DNA of 60,175 nt from Oceaniferula marina (lineage in GTDB: Bacteria; Verrucomicrobiota; Verrucomicrobiia; Verrucomicrobiales; Akkermansiaceae): positions 1 to 60,175 of the forward strand of contig NZ_JACBAZ010000010.1 of NCBI RefSeq assembly GCF_013391475.1, in the 5' to 3' direction. The notes below the pieces were generated by a model that saw only the letters and a program-made list of their open reading frames with translations, made no database searches and was not told the origin of the DNA. How positions within the stretch are numbered: the stretch's first letter is position 1; the number at the start of each line of letters is the position of its first letter. Below are positions 39,701 through 49,500 of this stretch, one piece after another. A program made the position numbers and the translations under genes.

Positions 39701-39900
39701 CCATACAACTGGACCTTGACGGACTTGACACGGACAAAACCTATATCCTAACGCGTTCAAGCGATCTTCAAGATGGGTTTCCTGTCACCATCGGCCCTCC
39801 GTTCACTCCAGACCAACCTTACACGTCGATTAACGATCTCTCACCTCCTGCAAGCTATCCGTTTTTTTATCGGGTCGAAGAAGTCCTCACTGAATTGTAA
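36781..39900 (+). CDS. Secreted right-handed beta-helix protein with CBM6-like and LamG-like modules
   Basis: A 1039-residue protein with a signal peptide (about 1-22). HVSPTGDDSNQGG opens a right-handed beta-helix (Pfam Beta_helix/DUF1565 type), interrupted at about 215-310 by a CBM6-like insert (EGGDCLGFVEDGDWARYEQI, then FTKWQTLTAAITPTSGLQKV). The helix resumes to ~720. A LamG/concanavalin-like domain (about 766-960, starting LFHEDFDDGSPEP) and a ~75-residue C-terminal beta domain follow. It probably binds and cleaves a polysaccharide, as a lyase or hydrolase; the exact family is not recognisable by eye. It lies between the PEP-CTERM cluster and the second FecR gene. Confidence 0.85.
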   Translation: MTTIASTLLLSMFVVAPWAMASEIHVSPTGDDSNQGGAEAMLRTISEASQRAQPGDVITVHGGVYRERIAPPRGGTSADERIVYRAAPGEEVVIKGSEPVSGWTHVSDDTWSVTLPNHFFGELNPFNNVIIGDWFTNKNRTHHTGAVYLNGHWLTETTSRQNVLQPAGSSPLWFAEVEGGGYLMNLNWFQPYAGEQPGVEVDAFSFDHDLGIVGAPASEGGDCLGFVEDGDWARYEQIDFGVNADSIRFRISSAQAGCIEIRLDSRDGQVLGTCQVPATGGFTKWQTLTAAITPTSGLQKVCLVFRSENWETATTTIWAQFPGVNPNKETVEVNSRQTVFYPKETGINYITVQGFILEQAATPWAPPSAEQIALIGPNWSKGWIIKDNTIRYSTCAGLSIGKYGDRWDNRCTQSGNYAQNFVGYISRCIDSGWSKDTIGGHLIENNHIYHCEQVGIVGCMGGVFCTIRGNLIHDIYQRRLFAGAEMACIKLHGSIDSVIANNHIFGGNFGLWLDWMTQGTRVTKNILRQNDTDLFLEVNHGPALIDHNFFLSPKSVYDRSEAMAYTHNVIAGTFRFQPDTNRQTPYFLPHSTSLEAYVNIPGGDDRFYNNIFIGPSASLSPYNVTAKPVSMGGNVFLNGAVASSIEDNPLIQADVNPNVQITAQDDGYYITMAVDLAWVTQRNRALITSELLGQGALTKQRFDQFDGSNYRLDTDFPGKPRDTANPSPGAFAISESGKVKIKVSSLLAPEDAPKPPTLPPGHPQTLFHEDFDDGSPEPHFYEGDGYGSPSTSFTDSFTITSQESSRIYLGSYKTNFHEQSFVFEASVSIPNTTSPWSATFFGMGTPQALSSYYGEPITGSHALLVLRNDANRIESRKNSTSANQINSVGNLAGNTHRLRMIWDKNSHDATFEIDLLHDGSIDESFTLNFEDDGFNDSHTQLILGGGNGLIFDNITVTQFKLPFKISGISHNGSSIQLDLDGLDTDKTYILTRSSDLQDGFPVTIGPPFTPDQPYTSINDLSPPASYPFFYRVEEVLTEL

Positions 39901-39917
39901 GGACAACATCAAGGGTC

Positions 39918-41363
39918 TCATTGTTCTTCCAATGTCAACCCGTTGATAAGCGTCCAGTCGATCTTCTGATCTGTCGGTCGATGCAACCACCCCCAATCGA
40001 GCATCAGAACCGGGCCGTAACGAGGATGATCCAAGGGCTGTATCCCTTCAAACAGGACATATTTTTTACCTTTCGAATTTTGAACCTCCGTCCGTGCCCT
40101 ACTCGTCATACGTATATCCGTATCATGGTAACCTGCATCTTTGCGATCATCTGGAAGGGAGGTCGTGGTTGAAAAAACTTTGAGCTTATATTTCACATCT
40201 GGCTTCAGTCCTGTCAAAACGATCTGCGAATAAATGTTTTCATGCCCTTCTCCAACTTTTTTCATATGGATATAGTCATCCAGCAAAGGGTCACCTAACC
40301 TCAAAGATGGCTGATGCTGGGAAAAGCTGCTGTAGTTGCTCGCTTTTTTACTGGGGATGAGAATCACCCCCACAGATGATAATTCACCCCGAGAGTTCTT
40401 CAGCTCGACAAGCGGCCATTGCTTTTTACTGAAAGGCGTCCTTCCCCATTCTTTTCTGGGCCATTTTTCGGCCGTTACAAGTTGATTCCAATACACCTCT
40501 CCCCTTCTCGTCCGGTGATTCCGAGTAGGCGAAGCAAAGTCGATGTTGACCACCTCACTAGCTGTTGTAAAGGGACCAGCATTCAGCGGAATTTTTCGAT
40601 AACTCCCGTCATCTGAAAAAGCGACACCTTCAGGCTCAGCCAGAGCCAATACCTTCTTGTGTTCATGACGGATATTCACCTCACCCTCGACAAGGTGAAC
40701 TTCAATGGGTTGCGAGGGTTGGGCAAGCACTCCGAATTGGGTCCCCACATCATCGATATCAAACCCACGGCAAGAAATCCGAATACTCTCCTCTCCCCCA
40801 GACGATGATTTGGCCCAGACTTCGCCGTAGTCCACATCAATGTGATCAAAAGAAGAAATTTGCAAAGACGCAGGGGAATAGACATACAGCTTTGTCTGAT
40901 TCGGCAAGGTCACAACGAATTCACCCGTTTCCAACAACACCTTCGAATTTTCTGTTATCATTCTCTGATTGGCATGCTCTTTTCCTTGCTCAATCGTACA
41001 CACGCCCCCCTCTGACAAGGTATACACCGCATAACGCGCCTCATCGACAAAGAAGATAAAACGAGCAAACAAGGAAAAGACAACGAGAGCCGCAGCCGCA
41101 CAGATCAGGCTGATAACTGTTCTCTTGTTACGCTTCTGAGCGCTACCCATCACAGTCGTAAGATGACTCTGTTTCACGCCCCCACCAGCTTCCTGCTCAA
41201 GTGCCAGAGTCAAATTGACATGTTGCCAATAAGCTTGCCGCACCTCCGGTGATTCCCGCATCAACACATAAAATGCATCCCTTTGCTTATCCGTCGCTAT
41301 GCACTCGTGAACGTCCTCAATCAACCTGTGAATATCTTGATCTGTATACTTATTCGACTCCAT
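39918..41363 (-). CDS. FecR-type anti-sigma factor with surface-protein-like C-terminal domain
   Basis: A 481-residue protein: cytoplasmic anti-sigma part (about 1-70), one transmembrane helix (about 81-103, TVISLICAAAALVVFSLFAR), FecR domain (about 115-250, with FDIDDVGTQFGVLAQPSQP), and a C-terminal ~215-residue beta-rich domain beginning VVNIDFASPTRN. That domain shares VNIDF, a W-N pair, LTGLKPDVKYKLKV and MLDWGWLHRP...W with the PEP-CTERM protein at 34771. It is encoded 29 nt downstream of the ECF gene at 41393. It should hold that sigma factor and release it on an external signal. Confidence 0.9.
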   Translation of the reverse strand: MESNKYTDQDIHRLIEDVHECIATDKQRDAFYVLMRESPEVRQAYWQHVNLTLALEQEAGGGVKQSHLTTVMGSAQKRNKRTVISLICAAAALVVFSLFARFIFFVDEARYAVYTLSEGGVCTIEQGKEHANQRMITENSKVLLETGEFVVTLPNQTKLYVYSPASLQISSFDHIDVDYGEVWAKSSSGGEESIRISCRGFDIDDVGTQFGVLAQPSQPIEVHLVEGEVNIRHEHKKVLALAEPEGVAFSDDGSYRKIPLNAGPFTTASEVVNIDFASPTRNHRTRRGEVYWNQLVTAEKWPRKEWGRTPFSKKQWPLVELKNSRGELSSVGVILIPSKKASNYSSFSQHQPSLRLGDPLLDDYIHMKKVGEGHENIYSQIVLTGLKPDVKYKLKVFSTTTSLPDDRKDAGYHDTDIRMTSRARTEVQNSKGKKYVLFEGIQPLDHPRYGPVLMLDWGWLHRPTDQKIDWTLINGLTLEEQ

Positions 41364-41392
41364 CGTTCCTTGAGCTTACTGTTGTTCTATGC

Positions 41393-41932
41393 TTAATTCT
41401 GCGCCCTACGTTTACCCATACACCGTCGCAATACCGAACGTATACGGTGCAATGACACCCGCAGGCTGTTGGGGTTACGCTTAATCTTTTCCGACAGTTT
41501 CCCCACACTCATCGAACGAGCGTAGCGCTGCAAAATGAGTAGCCGATCTTCATCCTTGAGTGCGCTAAGGCACGGTTTCAAATGAGCATACCTTTGATCC
41601 AAGCCTTCATTCGTAATTTCAACGGTGGATTCTTCCAAGAGCATAATCAAAAAATCCTCAGGATAAGCAAACTCTTTGGAACGGCGAACATCCCTCCAAT
41701 AACGAAGCACCTCATAACGAATAATCGTATGAATCCATGCCTGAAAATTGGTTCCCGGGGAGTATGATTTACGCTTCTTCCATGCCACTAGATTCACTTC
41801 CTGAATCACATCATCAGCATCTCTCACACCGGGAAGCAACGCGATCACTCGCCCCCTTATGACGCTTTGCGAGCCTTCAAGCAGCTCAACAAACCCAGTC
41901 TGATTTAAATGATCTCTCCCTCCAACGCTCAC
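41393..41932 (-). CDS. ECF-family RNA polymerase sigma factor (2)
   Basis: A 179-residue sigma factor. Region 2 is about 12-88 (DADDVIQEVNLVAWKK, then FQAWIHTIIRYEVLRYWRD) and region 4 about 115-170 (LKDEDRLLILQRYARSMS, an HTH, then LRVSLHRIRSVLRRCM). It starts with GTG. It belongs to the same ECF group as the gene at 32402 but is clearly divergent. It forms an operon with the FecR gene downstream, and the two large secreted-protein genes above it are on the same strand. Confidence 0.92.
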   Translation of the reverse strand: MSVGGRDHLNQTGFVELLEGSQSVIRGRVIALLPGVRDADDVIQEVNLVAWKKRKSYSPGTNFQAWIHTIIRYEVLRYWRDVRRSKEFAYPEDFLIMLLEESTVEITNEGLDQRYAHLKPCLSALKDEDRLLILQRYARSMSVGKLSEKIKRNPNSLRVSLHRIRSVLRRCMGKRRAQN

Positions 41933-42056
41933 ATCAGATGGAGGCTATATCACACGAAATCACCCATCAAACTAAAAAACATGCTTTTAAAAGCGGCAAC
42001 TCAAGTGAATCCAGCCTTCGATCCTATATCAAAACAGCTTCTGCAACAAACACATC

Positions 42057-43931
42057 CTACCAATTGTCAACCGGAGGAGGAGGGAGGCAGGGAATGGCTT
42101 TAATGGTGCCGGAACTTTCCGTCCCACCCACAGGTGAAACCTTACACACAACCACCAGTTGGGCGTCGGGATGTTTTGTCTTCCAGGATGTCAGGTCGAC
42201 CCTTCCCGTATAGGATGGAGAATCTTTGTCTAATGATTGATTCGGTTCCAATGAGGCAACCAGATGCTCTTGATCATAGATCTTCACGGACGAGATTAGC
42301 AGACCGTGTTTAGCCCCCTTGCCGAGTTTAAATTCGATGTCATACGGCTCTGCCGTATAAAAGGCCTTCGCCGTATCCAAATCGATTTTCCAAATGGTTT
42401 CACCATCCTGCAAATGCCGTCCCTGCCACCCATAGGTAAAACTGACAGGGCCGACTCCCGCTTTCCAAGCCAGCAAACCACGAGCTCCTATCCCCCTGCG
42501 GGTTTGAGGAAACTCCTTCACTAGTTGATTGAGAACATCCCATTGCAAACGGCTGACATTCTCATTCTTGGATTTTTGACAAATGCCATATTTCCGAACA
42601 AGCAAGGTTTCTCGCATGGATGCCGACAGCGACTTGGTCAATTCAAAATCGATCACGGCCAATGCCCGAGCCTCGTTCCCCTTGGACAACAAGGCTTTGA
42701 TCTCGGAATCCACCAACTTCAAATCGTAAAAATACTTCGTCGAAACCGCATGGTTCGCCGGAAGTTCCATCTTCTTGATTTCCTCAAATACCGGCGCGTA
42801 GCTTCTCCAATTTCCCTTGGTCGCATAGGCCTGACAACCGATAGCTTCCAAACCTTGCACCAACAGCTGCGCTCGCTCCCCTCCCGTCTTTTGACGAGCA
42901 AGCTCCCACACCCGATCCCGGGCGATCCGCTTTTCTCTTGCAGTCCTCACAAAGGCAGCAAGCTCATCTACAGAATCCCCCTTACGCAACCCGTCTTTCA
43001 TTGCAATAAAACGCCCCTGAGCATCCATAACAAGTAAGGCAGGATAATTTTTTGTCGATGCCGCCAGCCCCTTGTTTTCAGATAGAATCTTATAAACTCC
43101 ATAAATCCGTTTCGTCTCGGCCATCAGTTTTTGCGCTCTCCGAGAACTCGCTGACAACTCTCGCAGCGCAAGGCGGGTTCCGATCTGGCACCAAGGTTTC
43201 CCTTTAAAATCGACCTCCACCGTCAGTGTTGTCTTAGGGGGAATGGGATTTTCAGTCATCATGAATACATGCATATCCTTCCCCTGCTGGGAGATAAAAT
43301 GGTGATACCCCCCGGAACCATCGAAAGCTAACAAAAGTCGGTCCATTGCCAAATTCGAGCTTGCAGCTTGTATCGGAAGCTCCTTCTCACCTTGTTTGAT
43401 TCGCAAACCTGAAAGTGCGTATTTCGCATCCGGCTGTCGCGCATCTTTCAAAAGGCTGAGGTAAATGCCAGAGCTTGGAGCATTCCCAGTGGTCCACTGG
43501 ATCGTGGCCGTTGCTCGTCTTGGCTTTTTCGCCAAATTAATCCCCCAGCTATCATCATCCAACTTGGAATAGCTCGTTCCAGGCATCGTTACCGAAGTCA
43601 GGGGTGACATTTCCGGAAGGTCTTGAAAACACTCCTCGAGCATGTTGGCGTCATGATCAGGATGCATCCCATCTACATGGTCAATGGCCGTCATCACCAC
43701 TCCCGGCCCGACAGCCTCAGCCAAATCCCCGGAATCCCACCATTGTTTCTTCATACTTAAACCAAGACGGTTCCAGTTACTACCATACAGATAACAACAA
43801 ATATCCTGATTACCTTTACTCGCAAGGGCTTGCGCATGCTTGTAACTGGAAGCGATTGTCTGAGCTTCAACAGACAAGGCACTCACAAAAAGGAGCGGCA
43901 GTATCAACACTTTATCAAAAAAAGTTTTCAT
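42057..43931 (-). CDS. Secreted protein with thioredoxin-like region
   Basis: A 624-residue exported protein with signal peptide MKTFFDKVLILPLLFVSALS...VEA. The stretch NYPALLVMDAQGRFIAMKDG with its cis-Pro, near residues 300-320, resembles the second half of a thioredoxin fold, and DICCYLYGSNWNRLG (about residues 44-58) may be its first half, holding a Cys-Cys instead of CxxC. The fold would be split by a ~240-residue insert. The C-terminal ~100 residues are beta-rich (TAEPYDIEFKLGKGAKHGLL). It lies between the F5/8C protein and the ECF gene. No catalytic CxxC is present, so redox activity is doubtful. Not recognised as a named family. Confidence 0.7.
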   Translation of the reverse strand: MKTFFDKVLILPLLFVSALSVEAQTIASSYKHAQALASKGNQDICCYLYGSNWNRLGLSMKKQWWDSGDLAEAVGPGVVMTAIDHVDGMHPDHDANMLEECFQDLPEMSPLTSVTMPGTSYSKLDDDSWGINLAKKPRRATATIQWTTGNAPSSGIYLSLLKDARQPDAKYALSGLRIKQGEKELPIQAASSNLAMDRLLLAFDGSGGYHHFISQQGKDMHVFMMTENPIPPKTTLTVEVDFKGKPWCQIGTRLALRELSASSRRAQKLMAETKRIYGVYKILSENKGLAASTKNYPALLVMDAQGRFIAMKDGLRKGDSVDELAAFVRTAREKRIARDRVWELARQKTGGERAQLLVQGLEAIGCQAYATKGNWRSYAPVFEEIKKMELPANHAVSTKYFYDLKLVDSEIKALLSKGNEARALAVIDFELTKSLSASMRETLLVRKYGICQKSKNENVSRLQWDVLNQLVKEFPQTRRGIGARGLLAWKAGVGPVSFTYGWQGRHLQDGETIWKIDLDTAKAFYTAEPYDIEFKLGKGAKHGLLISSVKIYDQEHLVASLEPNQSLDKDSPSYTGRVDLTSWKTKHPDAQLVVVCKVSPVGGTESSGTIKAIPCLPPPPVDNW

Positions 43932-43972
43932 AAAAATAAACAGTTCAAATCAAATGAGTCATCGATGGGGAA

Positions 43973-46249
43973 TTAATAATTACTTGCTCCGTAGACAATC
44001 AGCTGCCTGAGCACCAATTGCTTTTTGGTGGATTTATCAGGACTGGGAGATTCAATGCGCACATACTTTGCCTGAATATCTTTCCCAGTTAGATCCACCC
44101 GGTGAGAAGCCATCGCCTTGTCAGAGCGATAAACCATTTTCCACTTCTTACGATCGTCCGACACCGAAACCACAACCGGGTTCATTCGCTCGATCCATGT
44201 CTTGGATTCATATCCAGAAGTGATCACAAGACCGGAGATTCGACAGGCACCTGGCAAGGCAAGGTCGATCGTGGGATTACTCGTCGATCCCGTCTGACAC
44301 GTCCCACCTCCATGGGTCCCGTTGAGAATGCTGGCATACGAGATCACGCGGTTGCTCTTACCCACGGTGGAAGGCCAAAGCATCGCGTCTGAGGAAATAA
44401 TCTTTCCTGGGAACGGGTCATGTTTTGGGCACTTATTGAGCCAACGGCCAAGCCCCCGGTGCTTGGGGTCCTTGAGATCCAACATATTGCCAACCACCTT
44501 CATATTGTTTTTATAGCCCTCATAATCCCTACGCTTCAGGCTGTCCTCAATGCTGGAAACCACAACCTTAAGCAACTCATTGCCTTGATCGCCGTCCGAG
44601 CTCGCATAGTGCTCCAATGTCTTTTGATAGCGTGATGCAAAACCCTTACTCGAAGAAAAACGCTTTCGCATACTATCAAAGACAGTCAAAAAATCCCTAT
44701 TCTTCTTTTGCTCCATCGAAAGTTTCAAAAGCATTTGATACAAAAGGAACACACTTTCATTTTCTCCGTCCACAAACTTCTCATACACCTTCACATCCGT
44801 TGCAAAATTCTGATGTGTCCTGGTTTCCTTAAGCTGGTAAATGCTATTCTGGATATACTTTACCATCTGCACACGTTGCTTCACGGGAGTTTCCTTTTTA
44901 AAATGTTTAAAGCAAAAGCGTCCATTCAGGTAAACAATCACATCTGGAAAGCGAACAAATGCCTTCATCACACCCTTGGCATAGGTCTTCCATACTTCGT
45001 CATCATCCAGCCCCTGCTTTTCTAACCATGCAGCGTAGTCGATCCAAACGCCCAGATTCAGTGGATTAGCTCGAAGTGATTGTTCATAACAACGTTTCGC
45101 ATACGAGGGGTTGGTCACAACCCGGCTCAACCACAGGTAGTGGTATCCCTTTCTCAGAGGAACCTTGGAGGCATAGGCCGCCTCCATCAGATGTAGATCG
45201 GAATAAACAAAAGGACGCCAAAAACAACCGTGCGGCCTGGTGTGTCCAGTGACACTATAGGCCGTCCTCCAGTTATCTCTTTTGGTTCGAATCACATACG
45301 CACAGTGGCCAGGTTCGCCAGCCGTGTATGAAGGATACCCATGCACCTTGGTCGAATGGGAGCCATAAGTGGAACAAGACCCACACACGCCACCAACCAA
45401 GGCTCTCCCTTCCAACCGCTGGGTGGCCCAGTCCCAAGGGGTATAGTAGCCTCTGGCATGAATCGAGGTCCCGAAGTCATTATACTTTCGGTAAGCAACA
45501 GCCCAGCAAGCCCCGAAGTAAGTGTTCGCCTTATTGTTACGTTCGTTGATGATGTAATCCCAGTCTTGTTGTGGAATCTGCGCAATGACGTGCCTTAACT
45601 CCCAAGGCTCCAACTCGTCGAACCCCCACTGTAGCAACTCATCCTGATGAGCCTTTCGGTAGTTCCGAAACGCGTGCACCACATCATAATCCGATCGACC
45701 AATCAAGGCACAAGCTGCCGCCAACTTCCGATACAAGGGTGTATCAATCGACTTGCGTTCATAACGCCACACCGTGTGTAAATATCCAAGGGTTTTTCCC
45801 GGATCGGCAACAGGCCCTGAACATAACAAATCCTGAATCCATTCTGGATTGGCTAACAGTTCGGTCATAAAGAGATCCCCTTTGTCTTTATCCCGGATCA
45901 CAGCAGCGTCATCGCTGACTCTCAACAATTCATGCTGTGCACATAAAACAAGCAACTCATCCGAGAGATCGTCCAACTCCCCTTCGGCAAGCTTCAGCTT
46001 AATTTCATGATGCAATCGCTGCCTCAAAGTGTGATACTTTCCAGCACGCATCAAACCAAGGCTTACCGGATCCATTTGTCCTCGGGATAACGCTCCAGGA
46101 ACCGGGCTCATCCTGCGCTTATCATCCCCCTCCTTCCGCGAATCATCAGCATGGATCGGGCCACATACCGAAGTGAGCAACAACACAGGCAATACCCCTC
46201 TGGCCAAGAGAAAAAAGAAAAGCTTAGGAAGTGGTTTCATCGCAAACAT
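43973..46249 (-). CDS. Secreted transglutaminase-like protein with C-terminal F5/8-C domain
   Basis: A 758-residue exported protein (signal peptide, about 1-33). A central papain/transglutaminase-like core is visible: ALVGGVCGSCSTYGSHSTKV (Cys candidate) and AGEPGHCAYVIRTKRDNW (His candidate). Helical, TPR-like repeats follow (about 370-600: CYEQSLRANPLNLGVWIDYA). The C-terminal ~130 residues are an F5/8 type C (discoidin) carbohydrate-binding domain (IDLALPGACRISGLVITSGY, AKYVRIESPSPDKS). It is transcribed ahead of the thioredoxin-like gene. The combination suggests a cell-surface enzyme or receptor binding glycans. The activity is inferred from motifs only. Confidence 0.75.
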   Translation of the reverse strand: MFAMKPLPKLFFFLLARGVLPVLLLTSVCGPIHADDSRKEGDDKRRMSPVPGALSRGQMDPVSLGLMRAGKYHTLRQRLHHEIKLKLAEGELDDLSDELLVLCAQHELLRVSDDAAVIRDKDKGDLFMTELLANPEWIQDLLCSGPVADPGKTLGYLHTVWRYERKSIDTPLYRKLAAACALIGRSDYDVVHAFRNYRKAHQDELLQWGFDELEPWELRHVIAQIPQQDWDYIINERNNKANTYFGACWAVAYRKYNDFGTSIHARGYYTPWDWATQRLEGRALVGGVCGSCSTYGSHSTKVHGYPSYTAGEPGHCAYVIRTKRDNWRTAYSVTGHTRPHGCFWRPFVYSDLHLMEAAYASKVPLRKGYHYLWLSRVVTNPSYAKRCYEQSLRANPLNLGVWIDYAAWLEKQGLDDDEVWKTYAKGVMKAFVRFPDVIVYLNGRFCFKHFKKETPVKQRVQMVKYIQNSIYQLKETRTHQNFATDVKVYEKFVDGENESVFLLYQMLLKLSMEQKKNRDFLTVFDSMRKRFSSSKGFASRYQKTLEHYASSDGDQGNELLKVVVSSIEDSLKRRDYEGYKNNMKVVGNMLDLKDPKHRGLGRWLNKCPKHDPFPGKIISSDAMLWPSTVGKSNRVISYASILNGTHGGGTCQTGSTSNPTIDLALPGACRISGLVITSGYESKTWIERMNPVVVSVSDDRKKWKMVYRSDKAMASHRVDLTGKDIQAKYVRIESPSPDKSTKKQLVLRQLIVYGASNY

Positions 46250-46512
46250 ACAATCAATTATTAAGAGCCATCACAGAAGGCCCAATGTCTTATCCCTGAC
46301 CGGCAAAGATACTCGTCGAGTAGCTCCCCAGACAGGATGCATCATCATACGCCAATCGTGGACTCTTCGTTTCACGATCTTGCCGAAAGAGACAACACAA
46401 TCCAAACCCAATTCATATATGAACAAGGCAGCAAATAGCCACAACAAAAAGACACAATTACGAGACGATAAGACAAGAATAAGGGCCATGCCATGGCGTA
46501 TATAGAGGCACT

Positions 46513-49500
46513 ATGCGTAAAAGCTTCCGAGTTATCTCGCCCGCGCCCCTAACACAGAATGTATTCTCGATCCTAAGACCGTCCCCTCGCACACTCGCTA
46601 GCTCAGCTTTGGTTCTCAGCTTATGTCTCTCCGCTGCAGCCAAGGAAGTGTATGTTTCGCCGACGGGCGACGACCTCAACACGGGGACCCATACCGAGCC
46701 ATTGAAGACACTACACGCGGCACGTGACCATGTCCGAAAATCACGTAAAACGAGCAGTGGAAAGAAAACACCAAATCCTGCAACGATCTACCTTCTCCCT
46801 GGGGATTACTACCTCCACGAAACCCTGCGCTTCGATGAAAGGGACTCGATGCTCACCATCAAACCAGCCAACAAACAGCATCAGACCGCGACGCTTCACG
46901 GCGGAGTAAAAGTCACGGGATGGACTCGGTGGAAAGGCGACATCTTCCGAGCCAAATCACCAGTCACCGACGGGTTTCGCCGGCTGATTGTCAATGGCAT
47001 AGGAGCAGTCCAAGCGCGGCATCCCAACGTTGGCGACGGATTTGGGGGAGGCCTCAAGCGGGTGAACAATACGACCATTGCCGTTCCCGCGGCTTGGAAG
47101 GAATATGATTATTCGCGAGCCCAGGTCTTTGGCTGGCTCGGGCCCAACTGGTTTTCTGAAGTTCGATCTGCCCAAGCATTCGACAAAACCCGCCTGCAGC
47201 TAAAAATCTCGTCGGGTTCAAAAATGTACCGCGGAATCAATCACCGCATTTATATTCAAGGCGTCCCGGAATTACTGGATGAGCCAGGAGAATGGTGCCA
47301 TAGCCCCAAAGATGGATATATCTATTATTGGCCTACTGACAAAGAAGACCCGAACACAAAAATCGTGGTAGCAACCACCAGAGAGCGAATTCTGGATATT
47401 CGGGGAAGTTCACCTAAAAAAACCATCCATGATTTTGCGCTCGAGAACCTTCATTTTGCCGGATCGAATTTTTCAGACGAATGGTGGATCTTTGACCGAA
47501 AAAAAGTCCCCAACGGAGCCATGCCCGAAGCTCTGCAAGAAGGCTTGATCTACGGTGAAAACATCCGGGGGCTATCCGTCAAACACTGTAAAATAACCGG
47601 AGCAGGTCATAGTGCCATCTATTTGAACAAATGGGCTCAAAACTGCCATGTCTATGGATGTTGGATCCAGGATGCCGGATTTGCAGGGGTCTATATGAAC
47701 GGTTACAGCATCGGGCGAGGGCCTTTCAAATCAGCGAAGGAGTCCTACATCAACAAAGGTCATCGCATTGAAAACAACTTCATTTATGACTGCGGAAAAT
47801 TCATTGGTTCAGGATGTGGCATCCAGTTTTACCAAAGTGGGGACAATCAGGTTCTGCACAACCGGATTTCCTATATGCCTCGGTACGGAATCTCCTATAA
47901 AGGCAACCGCTTTGGTGTCATCCCGGAGCAAGTCTACGGAGAGAAAAAGACCTTCGAGAATCACTGGGATTTTGTGCACTCACGAAACAATCGCATCGCC
48001 TACAACGACATCTCCAATGTCTGCCTGGACAGTTTCGATTTCGGGGGTATCGAGGCTTGGGGGCCTGGACGCGACAATGTGTGGGAATACAATGCCATCC
48101 ATGACATCGCGCAGGCCGTCAAGTGGGACGGCTGGGCACATGGTCTATTCACGGATGATGCCTGCCACTACCACACCCTCAGAGGCAACATCATCTACGC
48201 CCTGCATGGAGGAAAGCTGACTGGAGCCGTTATGGTGAAGTCATGCTATCAAACCGTCGAAAACAATATCATCGCCGCCTCCGACATAGGCAGGGCCTTC
48301 TCACTGACCCCCTACCTTGAACCCGCTGTCAACATGGTGGTCAGAAACAACATTGTCGATGGCCCCACCCGTAGCCTGCACGATTATCGACCCGCGAGCT
48401 TCAAGCAAATGCACACGGTCAAAGACCCTACAGGCTCGATGGATGCGTATCTCAAAAACCAGCCCGTCTATAAGGAAGTAGACAGACAAATCGTTTGGCC
48501 CGCCCCCAAGAACCTCAAAGAGCTACAGGCTGTGGGCTGGGAAAAAAACATCATCGTAGCAGATCCGGGGTTTCAAACGCGCCCTGCATTCTCAGCTTTG
48601 AGTCACTCGAGTTTTGCTCTCGATTCAAATTCAGCGGCCGTAAAAGCCGGGTTTAAGCCCATCCCCGTCGATCAAATCGGACTACGTTCCGATTTCTCCT
48701 TTGACCGCACACAGATGGAACGCATCGAACCCAACACAAAAATGCAGGCTGAAAATGCGACACGCATCTTCAAGGTCCGCCCTGTTGCCAGTCACTACGT
48801 CACCCCAACTCAACCAGACGCATGGATCAAGTTTGCCAACGTTGACTTCAAAGATGGCAGCATCACCAAGTGTTCGATTGGCTGGGTGAAGGATAAAAAC
48901 ACAAAAGACAAACCGCAGGACGATTTTTCAACATGTATCCGTCGATGGGAGCTTGCGGGGCCGTTCACCGAAAAAGGAAAAACGGCAGAACAACTCTTTG
49001 ATATTGCCTTTGCGCCCGAACAGAACAAACAGCCGAAATGGAATTCGATCACCGGAGGTGAAATCAACAGAGGTGGAGAATCCCGTCCTCCCGGATGGCT
49101 TGATTTCCTTCAGCTATTTGAAGGGAAATACGAGCATGCCGTTGCGTATGTAAAAACCGAAATACCATCAGACAAAGCCCGCAAGGTCAGACTGAACCTC
49201 GGATCCGACGACGGCGTCAAAGTCTGGGTGAATGGAAAACTCGTCATCTCTCATATGTGTAAACGTGGGATGCGCCTGGGTGATGAATCAGTGGTCCTCG
49301 ATTTGCAGAAAGGACAAAACACCATTCTGATGAAGATTATTCAAGCCACTCAAAACTGGATGGCCTGCGCCGAAATCCTCGACCTCGAAACCGGTGAACC
49401 ATACCCCAACAAATCAACATCTGAACAGACTCACCTATCCAATAAAAAATCCTCCCTCGAGATTCGTGCGGGATCACCATCCGGCCCCATTCTTGCGGTC

